Origin: Paenibacillus sp. oral taxon 786 str. D14
Lineage (GTDB): Bacteria; Bacillota; Bacilli; Paenibacillales; Paenibacillaceae
Reading direction: 5' to 3'
DNA: 45,245 nucleotides
Assembly: GCF_000159955.1 (NCBI RefSeq)
Contig: NZ_GG695993.1
Span: forward strand, 17,229-62,473
Translations under genes and position numbers: made by a program
Notes under the pieces: generated by a model
Databases searched by the model: none
The model's input: only the letters and a program-made list of their open reading frames with translations
What the model was told of the DNA's origin: nothing
Shown: positions 7,206 to 22,002 of the stretch, piece by piece
How positions within the stretch are numbered: position 1 is the first letter of the stretch
Layout: each line of letters begins with the position of its first letter

Positions 7206-7493
7206 GCATTAGGATGCCCTCTGTGGCTTTAGTTTGCTGAAATGTCAATAGTTTTACGGGAACAATGCATAAAAATGTGTCGTTCTACGTATAATATGCA
7301 CATTTTGGATAAACTAATGATTATGAGGACATCAGAGCAGAAACAGACACGGATAAATGATGCTCTTTTTTCGAAAGCATTCGATAAGGGCTTTTCTTTA
7401 TTTGTGGATGAATCCGTATGGGTCTATTATAAGGGCACAAACACGGGTTCGCAATGTATTTTTAAGTGAGTAGACATGAGGGGTGAGTTTAAG
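7206..7493 (+). promoter_or_regulatory. Long rpoB leader region
   Basis: This AT-rich leader holds a perfect inverted repeat AAAATGTG/CACATTTT (7272-7279 with 7299-7306). It also has a short GAAAGC/GCTTTT stem followed by a T-rich stretch (7373-7400) that could act as a weak attenuator. A second candidate promoter is TTGTGG (7402-7407), 17 bases, TATTAT (7425-7430). A frame of 75 codons from 7242 lacks a binding site and is not called. Confidence 0.45.
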
Positions 7494-10400
7494 TTGGCAG
7501 GACATCTTGTTCAATATGGTCGACGCACTCGGCGTAGTTATGCGCGAATTAACGAGATACTCGAAGTACCGAACCTGATCGAAATCCAACAGAAATCCTA
7601 TGAGTGGTTCTTGGAAGAAGGTCTTCGGGAAATGTTCCAAGATATCTCGCCAATTCAGGATTTCACCGGAAATCTGGTGTTGGAGTTTATCGATTACAGC
7701 CTGGGCGAACCGAAGTATACGGTGGATGACGCGAAAGAACGCGACGTTACCTATGCGGCGCCGCTTCGGGTAAAAGTCCGGCTCATTAATAAGGAAACCG
7801 GCGAAGTCAAAGAGCAGGAAGTGTTCATGGGAGATTTCCCGCTGATGACCGAAACCGGTACGTTTATTATTAACGGTGCGGAACGGGTTATTGTCAGCCA
7901 GTTGGTTCGCTCTCCTAGCGTCTATTTCAGTACGAAAGTGGATAAGAACGGTAAGAAAATGTACACCGCAACCGTTATCCCTAACCGCGGCGCTTGGCTC
8001 GAGTTGGAGACGGATGCGAAAGATATTATCTACGTGCGGATCGACCGCACCCGCAAAATTCCGGTAACCGTGTTGCTGCGTGCGCTTGGCTTCGGAACCG
8101 ATGCGGAAATTTTGGATTTGCTCGGCAACGACGAGTATATCCGCAATACGCTGGATAAAGACAATACGGATTCGACAGAGAAAGCCTTGATCGAGATCTA
8201 TGAACGTTTGCGTCCGGGTGAACCGCCGACGCTTGAGAATGCGAAGAGCTTGCTGGTAGCGCGCTTCTTCGATCCAAAACGTTACGATCTGGCGAATGTC
8301 GGTCGTTATAAAATCAATAAAAAGCTGCACATCAAGAATCGCTTATTCAACCAACGTCTTGCTGAGACGCTGATTGATACGACGACGGGTGAAATTATCG
8401 CCGAAGCCGGTCAAATGGTTGACCGCCGCTTGCTGGATGAAATTTTACCGTACCTTGAGAACGGCGTTGGCTTCAAGAACTACCATGTTGCCGGCGGCGT
8501 CCTTGACGTAGATGATGTGCCGCTGCAAACTATCGACGTATTCTCCCCGATTGAAGACGGTAAAGTGGTTAAGGTAATCGCGAACCGCAATATCGATAAA
8601 TCGGTGAAGCATATTACACCTGCTGATATTATTTCTTCGATCAGCTATTTTATCAATCTGCTGCACGGCATCGGCAGCACGGACGATATCGATCATCTGG
8701 GTAACCGTCGTCTGCGCTCCGTTGGTGAGCTTCTGCAGAACCAATTCCGCATCGGCTTGTCCCGGATGGAACGTGTCGTGCGCGAAAGAATGTCGATTCA
8801 GGATGCGAACGTGATTACGCCGCAGGCGCTCATAAATATCCGTCCTGTCATCGCATCGATCAAAGAGTTCTTCGGCAGCTCGCAGCTGTCTCAGTTTATG
8901 GACCAAACGAACCCGCTCGCTGAACTGACGCACAAACGCCGTTTGTCTGCGCTCGGTCCAGGCGGTTTGACTCGGGAACGTGCCGGCATGGAAGTGCGTG
9001 ACGTTCACCCGTCCCACTATGGCCGGATGTGTCCGATCGAAACGCCGGAAGGTCCGAACATCGGTTTGATCAACTCCCTGTCTACTTATGCGCGAATCAA
9101 TGAGTATGGCTTCATCGAAGCGCCGTATCGATGGGTTGATCCGAAGACGGGAACCGTTACGGATCAAGTGACCTACCTGACGGCCGACGAAGAAGACAAC
9201 TATGTCATTGCGCAAGCGAACGCGAAGCTGACGCCAGACAACAAGTTCGAAGACGAATTCGTCATCGTTCGTTACAACAAGCAATCGGATAACATCTTGA
9301 CGATGCCAAGCAGCCGCGTAGACTACATGGATATTTCGCCGAAACAGGTTGTATCCGTCGCTACAGCGCTGATTCCATTCTTGGAGAACGACGACTCTAA
9401 CCGTGCGCTCATGGGTTCGAACATGCAGCGTCAAGCGGTGCCGTTGCTTGTTCCTAAAGCTCCGCTTGTTGGTACGGGGATGGAACACAAGGCTGCGAAA
9501 GACTCCGGCGTCTGCATCGTGTCGAAATATGACGGGATCATCGAACGGTCGGAAGCGAACCAAATTTGGCTTCGCCGTATCGAAGTCGTAGACGGGAAAG
9601 AAGTCAAAGGCGACCTTGTGAAATATAAGTTGCACAAATTTATGCGTTCTAACCAAGGAACCTGTATTAACCAACGTCCGATCGTCAAACGGGGCGACAT
9701 TGTTAAGAAGGGTGACATCCTGGCGGACGGTCCATCGACGGAACTGGGCGAATTGGCACTGGGCCGCAACGTGGTCGTTGCCTTTATGACTTGGGAAGGT
9801 TACAACTACGAGGATGCGATCCTGCTGAGCGAGAAGCTGGTGAAGGAAGACGTATATACTTCGATCCATATCGAGGAATACGAATCCGAAGCCCGCGACA
9901 CGAAGCTGGGACCGGAAGAAATTACTCGCGACATCCCGAACGTCGGCGAAGAAGCGCTGCGTAATCTGGATGAACGCGGTATTATCCGCGTTGGTGCGGA
10001 AATTGCTGCCGGCGACATCCTGGTTGGTAAAGTAACGCCTAAGGGCGTAACGGAACTGACGGCTGAAGAGCGCTTGCTGCACGCCATCTTTGGTGAGAAA
10101 GCTCGCGAAGTTCGTGATACTTCCCTGCGTGTACCTCACGGTACCGACGGGATTGTTGTTGACGTGAAGGTGTTTACCCGCGAGAACGGCGACGAATTGC
10201 CGCCAGGCGTTAATCAGCTCGTTCGGGTGTACATTGCGCAGAAACGGAAAATCTCCGAAGGCGACAAGATGGCCGGACGCCATGGTAACAAAGGGGTCGT
10301 GGCTCGGATTTTGCCGGAAGAAGATATGCCATTTATGCCAGACGGAACGCCGGTACAGGTTGTCCTGAATCCGCTGGGCGTACCTTCGCGGATGAACATC

Positions 10401-11039
10401 GGGCAGGTGCTGGAGATTCACTTGGGTATGGCCGCCCTGCAGATGGGGATTCACGTGGCAACGCCAGTATTCGACGGCGCCAATGAAGAAGACGTATTCG
10501 ATACGATGGAAGAAGCCGGCATGCAGCGGAACGGTAAAACGATCCTGTACGATGGCCGCACAGGTGAACCGTTTGAACGTGAAGTTACCGTTGGTGTCAT
10601 GCACATGATCAAGCTGGCGCACATGGTTGACGATAAGATCCATGCTCGCTCGACGGGTCCTTACTCGCTCGTTACGCAGCAACCGCTGGGTGGTAAAGCT
10701 CAGTTCGGTGGTCAGCGTTTCGGGGAGATGGAAGTATGGGCGCTGGAAGCTTATGGTGCTGCTTATACGCTGCAAGAGATTCTTACCGTCAAATCGGATG
10801 ACGTGGTGGGTCGGGTGAAAACCTACGAATCCATCGTTAAAGGGGAAAACGTGCCTGAACCGGGCGTGCCTGAATCGTTTAAGGTCTTGATCAAAGAGCT
10901 GCAAAGCTTGGGTATGGACGTCAAGATCTTGACCGAAAACGAAGAAGAGATCGAGATGAAAGAAATCGACGACGAGGACGATGCGTCGGGCGACAAGCTC
11001 AGTCTCAATCTGGAAGGCGCAGAAGTCGGCGTAGAATAG
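7494..11039 (+). CDS. rpoB: DNA-directed RNA polymerase subunit beta
   Basis: This 1181-residue subunit forms half of the catalytic cleft. The start is TTG 7494, giving [19 protein letters not shown] in line with the B. subtilis TTG start; AGGGGTGA (7479-7486) lies 7 bases upstream. An in-frame ATG at 7476 overlaps that site. The rifampicin pocket is of sensitive type: Q467, D470, H480 and S485 match E. coli Q513, D516, H526 and S531. The active-site segment [13 protein letters not shown] and the conserved C-terminal [19 protein letters not shown] are intact. The acidic tail after it is shorter than in B. subtilis. Confidence 0.98.
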   Translation: MAGHLVQYGRRTRRSYARINEILEVPNLIEIQQKSYEWFLEEGLREMFQDISPIQDFTGNLVLEFIDYSLGEPKYTVDDAKERDVTYAAPLRVKVRLINKETGEVKEQEVFMGDFPLMTETGTFIINGAERVIVSQLVRSPSVYFSTKVDKNGKKMYTATVIPNRGAWLELETDAKDIIYVRIDRTRKIPVTVLLRALGFGTDAEILDLLGNDEYIRNTLDKDNTDSTEKALIEIYERLRPGEPPTLENAKSLLVARFFDPKRYDLANVGRYKINKKLHIKNRLFNQRLAETLIDTTTGEIIAEAGQMVDRRLLDEILPYLENGVGFKNYHVAGGVLDVDDVPLQTIDVFSPIEDGKVVKVIANRNIDKSVKHITPADIISSISYFINLLHGIGSTDDIDHLGNRRLRSVGELLQNQFRIGLSRMERVVRERMSIQDANVITPQALINIRPVIASIKEFFGSSQLSQFMDQTNPLAELTHKRRLSALGPGGLTRERAGMEVRDVHPSHYGRMCPIETPEGPNIGLINSLSTYARINEYGFIEAPYRWVDPKTGTVTDQVTYLTADEEDNYVIAQANAKLTPDNKFEDEFVIVRYNKQSDNILTMPSSRVDYMDISPKQVVSVATALIPFLENDDSNRALMGSNMQRQAVPLLVPKAPLVGTGMEHKAAKDSGVCIVSKYDGIIERSEANQIWLRRIEVVDGKEVKGDLVKYKLHKFMRSNQGTCINQRPIVKRGDIVKKGDILADGPSTELGELALGRNVVVAFMTWEGYNYEDAILLSEKLVKEDVYTSIHIEEYESEARDTKLGPEEITRDIPNVGEEALRNLDERGIIRVGAEIAAGDILVGKVTPKGVTELTAEERLLHAIFGEKAREVRDTSLRVPHGTDGIVVDVKVFTRENGDELPPGVNQLVRVYIAQKRKISEGDKMAGRHGNKGVVARILPEEDMPFMPDGTPVQVVLNPLGVPSRMNIGQVLEIHLGMAALQMGIHVATPVFDGANEEDVFDTMEEAGMQRNGKTILYDGRTGEPFEREVTVGVMHMIKLAHMVDDKIHARSTGPYSLVTQQPLGGKAQFGGQRFGEMEVWALEAYGAAYTLQEILTVKSDDVVGRVKTYESIVKGENVPEPGVPESFKVLIKELQSLGMDVKILTENEEEIEMKEIDDEDDASGDKLSLNLEGAEVGVE

Positions 11040-11084
11040 AGCGTTATACAGTCAAATCAGGACTTGGTTAAGGAGGGATGCTCC

Positions 11085-14699
<3,615 letters not shown>

Positions 14700-14715
14700 C
14701 GACGAAGGTGAAGAT

Positions 14716-14770
14716 AAGCCGGCGCGACCCTGAAGCGAGTTTGATCCGGGGCGCGCCGGACTTGTTTTTT
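14716..14770 (+). terminator. Terminator after rpoC
   Basis: CCGGCGCG (14719-14726) pairs with CGCGCCGG (14752-14759), extended by AAG/CTT across a one-base bulge, and is followed by TTTTTT (14765-14770). It separates rpoBC from the str cluster. Confidence 0.85.
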
Positions 14771-14797
14771 CTATGAAAATTCCGCTGAATATTTCGC

Positions 14798-14827
14798 TTG
14801 ACACCTACTATAGCGGAGTGATACTAT
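14798..14827 (+). promoter_or_regulatory. Promoter for rplGB and the str cluster
   Basis: TTGACA (14798-14803), an 18-base spacer and TACTAT (14822-14827) form a good SigA-type site, placed just after the rpoC terminator. An offset reading ATACTA gives a 17-base spacer. Confidence 0.68.
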
Positions 14828-14875
14828 ATCATAGTGCGTGAGTACGGATAACCCTGTGCTTTGGAGGACGTTATG

Positions 14876-15127
14876 ATGTCTAATGATAAAGGACTACGGG
14901 ACGCACCAATTAAGGTCGGCACCAAGCAGACCATGCGAATGGTTGAACTTGGACGGGCCGAGGAAGTTTATGTTGCTGAGAATGCAGATCCACGCCTTAC
15001 GTCAAGGATCGTCGCCTTATGCAACCAACATGCCGTGAAAGTCACCTTTGTAGATACGATGGCGAATCTCGGCAAGGCTTGTGGGATTGAAGTAGGAGCG
15101 GCGATGGCTGTGATCGTAAAGTCATAG
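14876..15127 (+). CDS. rplGB: Ribosomal protein L7Ae-like (YbxF family)
   Basis: This is an 83-residue L7Ae/L30e/Gadd45 fold protein. B. subtilis YbxF associates with ribosomes, and family members bind kink-turn RNA. Typical features are GTKQTMRMVELGRAEEVYVAEN (the RNA-binding loop region), then VKVTFVDTMANLGKACGIEVGAA. ATG 14876 is preferred, 8 bases after GGAGG (14863-14867); ATG 14873 is also in frame. It lies directly before rpsL, as in B. subtilis, but here behind its own promoter. Confidence 0.9.
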   Translation: MSNDKGLRDAPIKVGTKQTMRMVELGRAEEVYVAENADPRLTSRIVALCNQHAVKVTFVDTMANLGKACGIEVGAAMAVIVKS

Positions 15128-15135
15128 TTGATCGA

Positions 15136-15178
15136 AAATGTTTTTGCTAATGAGGAGGACTCTTTGGCAAAAACATTT
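15136..15178 (+). promoter_or_regulatory. Hairpin enclosing a Shine-Dalgarno-like site in the rpsL leader
   Basis: AAATGTTTTTGC (15136-15147) is a perfect 12-bp inverted repeat of GCAAAAACATTT (15167-15178). The 19-base loop contains GAGGAGGA and a TTG codon. A T-rich but interrupted stretch follows. It may regulate rpsL or a small upstream ORF. Confidence 0.5.
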
Positions 15179-15250
15179 CCTTTGTTCTTTTATGAGCCGC
15201 CTGGGTCTGTGGGCTTAAACAAGTGGTTTGTAAATGGATTTGAACTCTGA
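15164..15250 (+). CDS. Possible 28-residue upstream ORF in the rpsL leader
   Basis: From TTG 15164, 4 bases after GAGGAGGA (15152-15159), a frame of 28 codons runs to TGA at 15248-15250, ending 19 bases before rpsL. The product would begin [14 protein letters not shown] and is unlike any family I recognise. The binding site and start lie inside the loop of a 12-bp hairpin. It may be only chance; conservation has not been tested. Confidence 0.25.
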   Translation: MAKTFPLFFYEPPGSVGLNKWFVNGFEL

Positions 15251-15269
15251 GGAAGGGGGTGGCAACAAC

Positions 15270-15689
15270 ATGCCAACAATTAACCAATTAGTACGTAAAG
15301 GACGCCAAGATAAGGTGTACAAATCCAAATCGCCAGCGCTGCAAAGAGGGTTTAACGCTCTGAAACGCGAAGCTACGGATTTGAGCTCTCCGCAAAAACG
15401 CGGCGTCTGCACTCGTGTAGGTACGATGACTCCGAAGAAACCGAACTCCGCGCTTCGTAAATATGCCCGTGTTCGCTTGACGAACCGTGTAGAGGTGACG
15501 GCTTACATTCCGGGTATCGGACACAACCTGCAAGAGCACAGCGTTGTACTGATTCGCGGCGGCCGGGTCAAAGACCTTCCGGGTGTCCGTTACCATATCG
15601 TGCGCGGAGCATTGGATACGGCTGGGGTTAACAACCGGATGCAAGCTCGTTCCAAATACGGCGCGAAACGTCCAAAAGCGAAGAAATAA
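15270..15689 (+). CDS. rpsL: 30S ribosomal protein S12
   Basis: This 139-residue decoding-centre protein contacts the A-site codon-anticodon helix. [11 protein letters not shown] (K56, equal to E. coli K43) and [13 protein letters not shown] (K101, equal to K88) are wild type at the usual streptomycin-resistance positions. D102 in the second motif matches the residue methylthiolated by RimO in E. coli. The N-terminal part carries the roughly 13-residue insertion usual for Firmicutes. GGAAGGGGGTGG lies just upstream of the ATG. Confidence 0.97.
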   Translation: MPTINQLVRKGRQDKVYKSKSPALQRGFNALKREATDLSSPQKRGVCTRVGTMTPKKPNSALRKYARVRLTNRVEVTAYIPGIGHNLQEHSVVLIRGGRVKDLPGVRYHIVRGALDTAGVNNRMQARSKYGAKRPKAKK

Positions 15690-15924
15690 GATCGCTTGGA
15701 ATTTTAAATGGGAGTTCAAAAATCGGGTTTTCAGCACCGAGGAGGTTGGATAAAGCTAGGGACTGAGTAGCGGAGCGTAGACAGTTCTACGTGAGCAACG
15801 GAAGGTCCGGCTGAATTCAAGATTCGAAGTCGAACCAGCATCATGATGTGCATGGTGATCAAAAGACGGTTTTTGAACAACTACTACTAGGATTGAATTT
15901 TTACTGAAAGGGGGATAACAAACT
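15690..15924 (+). promoter_or_regulatory. Structured rpsL-rpsG spacer (possible S7 leader or dispersed repeat)
   Basis: The 235-base spacer contains a perfect hairpin CGTAGA-CAGT-TCTACG (15776-15791), flanked by GTAGC and GCAAC, which can pair across an internal GGA/TGA loop rich in G-A contacts. A second region (15810-15840) has GCTG...CAGC around ATTCGAAGTCGAA. No ORF with a binding site is seen. It may regulate S7, whose mRNA binding is known in E. coli, or be a family-specific intergenic repeat. Confidence 0.4.
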
Positions 15925-16395
15925 ATGCCACGCAAAGGTCCAGTTGCTAAGAGAGACGTGTTGCCAGATCCAGTGTATAACAGCAAATTGGTTACTCGCT
16001 TGATCAACCGCATCATGCTCGACGGTAAACGCGGCGTTGCTCAAAGCATCCTTTATAATGCGTTCGACATCATCCGTGAACGTACGGGGAATGACCCAAT
16101 GGAAGTATTTGAAGCAGCGATCAAAAATATTATGCCTGTACTGGAAGTTAAAGCTCGTCGTGTCGGCGGTGCAAACTACCAAGTTCCGATCGAGGTTAAA
16201 CCAGAGAGACGTACATCCTTGGGATTACGTTGGCTCGTAAACTATTCCCGCACTCGCGGTGAGAAGACAATGGAAGAACGTTTGGCTGCCGAGATCATCG
16301 ACGCATCCAACAACACAGGCGCTTCCGTTAAGAAACGTGAAGATACGCATAAAATGGCGGAAGCGAACAAAGCGTTCGCGCACTACCGTTGGTAG
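15925..16395 (+). CDS. rpsG: 30S ribosomal protein S7
   Basis: This 156-residue protein nucleates the 3' major domain (head) of 16S rRNA and lies by the E site. The N-terminal [20 protein letters not shown], the conserved [12 protein letters not shown] and the C-terminal [16 protein letters not shown] are complete. AAAGGGGG (15907-15914) lies 10 bases before the ATG. In E. coli S7 represses its own operon from the S12-S7 spacer; the long structured spacer here would be the place to look for the same. Confidence 0.97.
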   Translation: MPRKGPVAKRDVLPDPVYNSKLVTRLINRIMLDGKRGVAQSILYNAFDIIRERTGNDPMEVFEAAIKNIMPVLEVKARRVGGANYQVPIEVKPERRTSLGLRWLVNYSRTRGEKTMEERLAAEIIDASNNTGASVKKREDTHKMAEANKAFAHYRW

Positions 16396-16442
16396 GATAA
16401 CGCCCGTATTTCAAAATTTATATTTTGAAGGGAGACAGATTC

Positions 16443-18521
16443 ATGGCAAGAGAGTTCTCCTTGAAAAATACACGTAATATCGGGATCATGGCGCATATTG
16501 ACGCCGGTAAGACAACCACGACGGAACGGATCTTGTTCTACACAGGTCGTACGCACAAAATCGGGGAAGTTCACGAAGGTGCGGCAACGATGGACTGGAT
16601 GGAACAAGAACAAGAGCGCGGAATCACGATTACATCCGCTGCGACGACCGCTCAATGGAAAGGTCACCGCGTAAATATCATCGATACCCCGGGACACGTC
16701 GACTTCACTGTTGAAGTCGAACGTTCCCTGCGTGTATTGGACGGGGCTGTAGGCGTGTTTAGTGCGAAGGAAGGCGTTGAGCCGCAGTCTGAAACCGTTT
16801 GGAGACAGGCTGACCGCTATGGTGTTCCTCGGATTGCCTACGTCAACAAAATGGATATCATCGGTGCGGATTTCCTGAACGTCGTTAAAGATATGCGCGA
16901 TCGTCTGCAAGCGAATGCAGTGGCTATCCAACTGCCAATCGGTGCGGAAAATGATTTTGTCGGGATTATCGACATCATCTCTCAAAAAGCGTATATCTAC
17001 AGAGACGATCTGGGACAACAAATCGATGAAGTAGAAATTCCTGCTGAATATGCTGCACAAGTTGAAGAACTTCGTGCGGAATTGGTAGAGAAGGTTGCTG
17101 AACTGGACGAAGACTTGACGATGAAATACCTCGAAGGCGAGGAAATCACCGTTGAAGAACTGAAAGCAGCGCTTCGTAAGGGCGTTTGTGAAGTTAAAAT
17201 CTTCCCGGTTATCTGCGGTTCTTCCTACCGTAACAAAGGGGTTCAGCTGATGCTGGATGCCGTCATCGATTACTTGCCATCCCCAGTTGATGTACCAAGC
17301 ATCAAAGGTCATCTGGAAGATGGTACAGAAGTTGAACGTCACTCTTCTGACGAAGAGCCGTTCGCGGCACTGGCATTTAAAATCATGACCGACCCTTACG
17401 TGGGTAAACTGACGTTCTTCCGCGTATACTCCGGTATTCTGCAATCCGGTTCCTACGTGCTGAATGCAACGAAAGGTAAACGCGAACGGATCGGCCGGAT
17501 CCTGCAAATGCACGCAAACCACCGTCAAGAAATCAACGAAGTTTACGCCGGTGACATTGCTGCAGCTGTAGGTTTGAAAGACACCGGGACAGGTGATACA
17601 CTGTGTGATGAGAAGGCACCGGTTATTCTTGAATCGATGAACTTCCCAGAACCAGTTATCGAAATCGCGGTTGAACCGAAGACAAAAGCCGACCAAGACA
17701 AAATGGGCGTTGCACTTGCGAAGCTGACGGAAGAAGACCCAACGCTTCGTGCACATACAGATGAAGAAACGGGACAAACGATCCTTGCAGGTATGGGTGA
17801 GCTTCACCTGGATATCATTATCGATCGGATGCGCCGTGAATTCAAAGTAGACACGAACGTAGGTAAACCTCAGGTTGCTTATCGTGAAACGTTCCGCGTT
17901 CCGGCTCGCGTTGAAGGTAAGTTCGTACGTCAGTCCGGCGGTCGTGGTCAATACGGTCATGTCTGGGTTGAATTTGAACCGCTCGAACCAGGTTCAGGCA
18001 ACCAATTCGACAGCAAAATCGTCGGCGGTGCTGTTCCAAAAGAATACATCGGACCTGCTCAACAAGGTATCGAAGAAGCAATGCAGAACGGTGTTCTAGC
18101 AGGCTTCCCGGTTGTTGACGTTAAAGCGACGATCGTCGATGGTTCCTACCATGACGTCGACTCCAGTGAAATGGCGTTTAAGATCGCTGGTTCGATGGCT
18201 CTGAAAGCAGCAAAAGACAAATGTCAACCTGTTCTGCTTGAGCCAATCATGAAAGTTGAAGTAACGGTTCCTGAGGAGTACATGGGTGACGTTATGGGTA
18301 TGCTGAACTCTCGCCGTGGCCGTATCGAAGGTATGGATTCCCGTGGTGGTGCGCAAATTATCCGTGCGAAAGTGCCTCTCTCCGAAATGTTCGGTTACTC
18401 GACGACCCTTCGCTCCGGTACACAAGGGCGCGGCGTGTTCTCGATGGAACTCTCCCACTATGAAGAAGTTCCGAAGAACATCGCTGAAGAAATCGTGGCC
18501 AAGCATAGAGGGGCCGAATAA
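16443..18521 (+). CDS. fusA: Elongation factor G
   Basis: This 692-residue GTPase translocates tRNA and mRNA and helps recycle ribosomes. G1 is AHIDAGKTT (17-25), G2 is around RGITIT, G3 is DTPGHVDF and G4 is NKMD. Domains II-V follow in order, with the domain IV segment [17 protein letters not shown] and the domain V segment [16 protein letters not shown]. The start at 16443 has GAAGGGAG upstream; an in-frame start at 16425 adds six unconserved residues. It is the classical form, not a ribosome-protection paralogue. Confidence 0.98.
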   Translation: MAREFSLKNTRNIGIMAHIDAGKTTTTERILFYTGRTHKIGEVHEGAATMDWMEQEQERGITITSAATTAQWKGHRVNIIDTPGHVDFTVEVERSLRVLDGAVGVFSAKEGVEPQSETVWRQADRYGVPRIAYVNKMDIIGADFLNVVKDMRDRLQANAVAIQLPIGAENDFVGIIDIISQKAYIYRDDLGQQIDEVEIPAEYAAQVEELRAELVEKVAELDEDLTMKYLEGEEITVEELKAALRKGVCEVKIFPVICGSSYRNKGVQLMLDAVIDYLPSPVDVPSIKGHLEDGTEVERHSSDEEPFAALAFKIMTDPYVGKLTFFRVYSGILQSGSYVLNATKGKRERIGRILQMHANHRQEINEVYAGDIAAAVGLKDTGTGDTLCDEKAPVILESMNFPEPVIEIAVEPKTKADQDKMGVALAKLTEEDPTLRAHTDEETGQTILAGMGELHLDIIIDRMRREFKVDTNVGKPQVAYRETFRVPARVEGKFVRQSGGRGQYGHVWVEFEPLEPGSGNQFDSKIVGGAVPKEYIGPAQQGIEEAMQNGVLAGFPVVDVKATIVDGSYHDVDSSEMAFKIAGSMALKAAKDKCQPVLLEPIMKVEVTVPEEYMGDVMGMLNSRRGRIEGMDSRGGAQIIRAKVPLSEMFGYSTTLRSGTQGRGVFSMELSHYEEVPKNIAEEIVAKHRGAE

Positions 18522-18604
18522 TTTAATGTAATTGCCGGTCGAAGGGCTTGTTTCTTTGATCGGTCACACATAACAATCCATATTTTAAGGAGGAACTGTT
18601 TAAA

Positions 18605-19795
18605 ATGGCAAAGGCTAAATACGAACGTACAAAACCGCACGTTAATATCGGTACGATTGGTCACGTCGACCATGGTAAAACAACTCTGACTGCAGCCATC
18701 ACGACTGTATTGTCCAAAAAATACGGCGGTGCTGCTGTAGCTTTCGATCAAATCGACAAAGCTCCAGAAGAACGCGAACGCGGTATCACCATCTCGACGG
18801 CACACGTTGAGTACGAAACAAACAACCGCCACTACGCACACGTTGACTGCCCAGGGCACGCCGACTATGTTAAAAACATGATCACCGGTGCTGCTCAAAT
18901 GGACGGCGCAATCCTGGTTGTATCCGCAGCTGACGGCCCAATGCCGCAAACTCGCGAACACATCCTGTTGTCCCGTAACGTAGGCGTTCCTTACATCGTT
19001 GTATTCTTGAACAAATGCGACATGGTTGAAGACGAAGAGTTGCTTGAACTGGTTGAAATGGAAGTTCGCGACCTACTGAACGAATATGAGTTCCCAGGCG
19101 ATGACACTCCAATCATCCGCGGTTCCGCTCGTGAAGCTCTGCAAAACCCAGAGGGCGAATGGGCTCAAAAAATCGTTGAGATGTTCGAAATCATCGACGA
19201 GTACATTCCGTTGCCTGAACGCCCAATCGACAAACCGTTCCTGATGCCAGTCGAGGACGTATTCTCGATCACTGGCCGCGGTACAGTTGCTACTGGCCGT
19301 GTAGAACGCGGTACGGTTAAAGTCGGTGATGAAGTTGAAATCGTGGGTATCGTTGAAGAAACGAAAAAATCCGTCGTTACCGGCGTTGAAATGTTCCGTA
19401 AATTGCTCGACTCCGCTCAAGCGGGCGACAACATCGGTGCACTGCTTCGCGGTATTGACCGTAAAGAAATTGAACGCGGTCAAGTATTGGCTAAACCAGG
19501 TTCCGTTAACCCGCATACTGAGTTCACCGCTCAAGTATACGTATTGACGAAAGAAGAAGGCGGGCGCCATAAACCGTTCTTCTCCGGCTACCGTCCTCAG
19601 TTCTACTTCCGTACAACGGACGTAACTGGCATCATCAACCTGCCAGAAGGAACTGAAATGGTTATGCCTGGCGACAACATCGAAGTTACCGTTCAACTGA
19701 TCTCCCCAATCGCGATCGAAGAAGGTACTCGCTTCTCCATCCGTGAAGGCGGCCGTACAGTTGGATCCGGTGCCGTTGTTTCCATCAACAAATAA
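18605..19795 (+). CDS. tuf: Elongation factor Tu
   Basis: This 396-residue GTPase delivers aminoacyl-tRNA to the ribosome. G1 is [10 protein letters not shown] (19-28), G2 includes [14 protein letters not shown]3 is DCPGHADY and G4 is NKCD. Domains II and III are complete, ending [19 protein letters not shown] (18587-18594) lies 10 bases upstream. Codon use is highly biased. It follows fusA by 83 bases and is followed by a strong terminator, so it closes the str cluster. Confidence 0.98.
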   Translation: MAKAKYERTKPHVNIGTIGHVDHGKTTLTAAITTVLSKKYGGAAVAFDQIDKAPEERERGITISTAHVEYETNNRHYAHVDCPGHADYVKNMITGAAQMDGAILVVSAADGPMPQTREHILLSRNVGVPYIVVFLNKCDMVEDEELLELVEMEVRDLLNEYEFPGDDTPIIRGSAREALQNPEGEWAQKIVEMFEIIDEYIPLPERPIDKPFLMPVEDVFSITGRGTVATGRVERGTVKVGDEVEIVGIVEETKKSVVTGVEMFRKLLDSAQAGDNIGALLRGIDRKEIERGQVLAKPGSVNPHTEFTAQVYVLTKEEGGRHKPFFSGYRPQFYFRTTDVTGIINLPEGTEMVMPGDNIEVTVQLISPIAIEEGTRFSIREGGRTVGSGAVVSINK

Positions 19796-19816
19796 TTAGG
19801 CTTAACCGCCTGATCG

Positions 19817-19853
19817 AAAGAGCTGCTCTCCGATTTCGGAGCGCAGCTCTTTT
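19817..19853 (+). terminator. Terminator after tuf
   Basis: AAAGAGCTGC (19817-19826) pairs with GCAGCTCTTT (19843-19852), with an inner CTCCG/CGGAG stem and a short T-tract. It ends the str cluster. Confidence 0.85.
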
Positions 19854-19888
19854 ACTTTATTTAGGGAATGAAAAATTACGAATTATAC

Positions 19889-19917
19889 TTGCATTCTGCC
19901 TACCTTTTCTATATAAT
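19889..19917 (+). promoter_or_regulatory. S10 operon promoter
   Basis: TTGCAT (19889-19894), a 17-base spacer and a perfect TATAAT (19912-19917) form a strong SigA promoter. Transcription would start near 19924, giving a leader of about 130 bases. Confidence 0.85.
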
Positions 19918-19922
19918 TGTGA

Positions 19923-20363
<441 letters not shown>

Positions 20364-20408
20364 TACCTACTATTGTAAGGTAACCAGGAAAGGAAAAGAG
20401 GTGTCAAC

Positions 20409-21032
20409 ATGAAAGGTATCTTAGGGAAGAAACTTGGTATGACTCAAGTGTTTACTCCGGAAGGGAATGTCATTCCTGTAACGGTGATTGAGGCTAGCTC
20501 TAACGTAGTTCTGCAGAAGAAAGACCTGGAGAACGACGGTTACGAAGCGATTCAGCTTGGCTACTCCGATAAGAAGGAAGCTAGAGCGAATAAGCCTGAA
20601 GTTGGGCATGCAAAGAAAGCAGGCACAACGCCTAAGCGCTACGTTCGCGAAATTCGCGGTGTTGATTTGGCAGGATACGAGGTTGGCCAAGAGGTCAAAG
20701 TCGATATTTTTGCTGAAGGCGAATTTGTTGACGTAACAGGTATTTCGAAAGGTAAAGGGTTCCAAGGCGTAATCAAACGCTGGGGACAAAGCCGCGGCCC
20801 GATGGCTCACGGTTCCCGTTACCATCGCAGACCAGGTTCTATGGGTTCCATCGCAGCAAACCGCGTATTTAAAGGTAAAAACCTGCCTGGACATATGGGA
20901 CATGAAACTGTAACGATTCAAAACCTTGAAGTTGTTAAAGTCGATGCAGAACGCAACGTCTTGCTCGTGAAAGGTTCCATTCCTGGACCGAAAAACAGCT
21001 TCGTTAAAGTAAAACAAACTACTAAGAAATAA
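20409..21032 (+). CDS. rplC: 50S ribosomal protein L3
   Basis: This 207-residue early-assembly protein binds the 3' end of 23S rRNA. The N-terminal [15 protein letters not shown] and the central loop that reaches the peptidyl transferase centre ([20 protein letters not shown], about residues 117-136, then RRPGSMG) are intact; the last part sits in the region linked to pleuromutilin and linezolid susceptibility. GGAAAAGAGGTG lies upstream of the ATG. It is the second gene of the S10 cluster. Confidence 0.97.
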   Translation: MKGILGKKLGMTQVFTPEGNVIPVTVIEASSNVVLQKKDLENDGYEAIQLGYSDKKEARANKPEVGHAKKAGTTPKRYVREIRGVDLAGYEVGQEVKVDIFAEGEFVDVTGISKGKGFQGVIKRWGQSRGPMAHGSRYHRRPGSMGSIAANRVFKGKNLPGHMGHETVTIQNLEVVKVDAERNVLLVKGSIPGPKNSFVKVKQTTKK

Positions 21033-21060
21033 TTAACCCTCAGGAAAGGAGGAACAACAA

Positions 21061-21684
21061 ATGCCAAAAGTAGCACTTTTCAATATTAGCGGTAGCCAAG
21101 TGGGCGAAGTAGAATTGAACGATGCCGTATTCGGGATTGAGCCGAACACTCATGTTCTTCATGAAGCTGTAGTAATGCAGCGCGCTTCCCTGCGTTTCGG
21201 TACGCACAAAGTTAAAGGACGCTCCGAAGTTCGTGGCGGCGGCCGTAAACCTTGGAAACAAAAAGGAACAGGTCGTGCGCGCCAAGGTTCGATCCGCGCT
21301 CCTCAATGGAAAGGCGGCGGTACAGTATTCGGACCAACTCCGCGCAGCTATTCCTATAAACTGCCTAAGAAAGTTCGTCGTTTGGCGATCAAATCGGCGC
21401 TTTCGTCGAAAGTAATCGATCAGGACATCATCGTATTGGATGCACTTGCGATGAACGCTCCGAAGACGAAAGAATTTGCAGCGATCTTGAACAACCTGAA
21501 AGTGGAACGTAAAGCTCTGGTTGTAGCTCCTGACTATGACGACAACATTGCGCTTTCCGCTCGTAACATTCCAGGCGTGAAGTTCGTGGCAGCCGACGGC
21601 ATTAATGTTCTTGATGTGCTGACGCACGACAAACTGATCATTACGAAAGAAGCAGTTCAGAAGGTAGAGGAGGTGCTCGCGTAA
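21061..21684 (+). CDS. rplD: 50S ribosomal protein L4
   Basis: This 207-residue protein has a long loop lining the exit tunnel. The loop is visible as [19 protein letters not shown] with [11 protein letters not shown] (about residues 58-87), a macrolide-contact area with no obvious change. AAAGGAGGA lies just upstream. The stop codon shares a base with the rplW start (TAATG), so the two are translationally coupled. In E. coli L4 represses the S10 operon; that mechanism is not established here. Confidence 0.97.
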   Translation: MPKVALFNISGSQVGEVELNDAVFGIEPNTHVLHEAVVMQRASLRFGTHKVKGRSEVRGGGRKPWKQKGTGRARQGSIRAPQWKGGGTVFGPTPRSYSYKLPKKVRRLAIKSALSSKVIDQDIIVLDALAMNAPKTKEFAAILNNLKVERKALVVAPDYDDNIALSARNIPGVKFVAADGINVLDVLTHDKLIITKEAVQKVEEVLA

Positions 21685-21974
21685 TGAAGAATCCTCGCGA
21701 TATTATCAAACGCCCGGTGATTACGGAACGTTCCACGGAATATATGAACGACCTGAAATATGTCTTTGAAGTAGACATTCGCGCGAACAAAACGGAAATC
21801 AAACAAGCTGTTGAGTCCATTTTTGGCGTGAAGGTGAAGAACGTAAACACCCTGCGTGTTCCTGGGAAGCTGAAACGTTACGGACGCTACTCCGGATACA
21901 CTCCAGAATGGAAAAAAGCGTTTGTTACATTAACACCTGAAAGCAAACCGCTCCAATTTTTTGAATCGGTATAA
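21684..21974 (+). CDS. rplW: 50S ribosomal protein L23
   Basis: This 96-residue protein sits at the tunnel exit, where trigger factor and SRP dock. It begins [21 protein letters not shown] and has the typical [20 protein letters not shown]. The start overlaps the rplD stop by one base, and GGTAGAGGAGGTG lies inside the rplD end. Length is normal. Confidence 0.96.
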   Translation: MKNPRDIIKRPVITERSTEYMNDLKYVFEVDIRANKTEIKQAVESIFGVKVKNVNTLRVPGKLKRYGRYSGYTPEWKKAFVTLTPESKPLQFFESV

Positions 21975-22002
21975 AATCGCTTGAAGTAAGGAGGGAAATC
22001 TC

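Noticed and set aside
7242..7469. 75-codon frame in the rpoB leader
   Set aside because: No Shine-Dalgarno before the ATG, no similarity, and the stretch is better explained as leader.
8445..10904. Open frame of over 800 codons on the minus strand inside rpoB
   Set aside because: It is a codon-bias shadow of rpoB, with no binding site and no recognisable domain.
15756..16016. Minus-strand frame across the rpsL-rpsG spacer
   Set aside because: It extends into rpsG in reverse and has no start signal; the spacer is better read as structured RNA or repeat.
16383..17960. Long minus-strand frame inside fusA
   Set aside because: A shadow of fusA; rich in Phe/Arg/Asn, as expected from the reversed codon bias.
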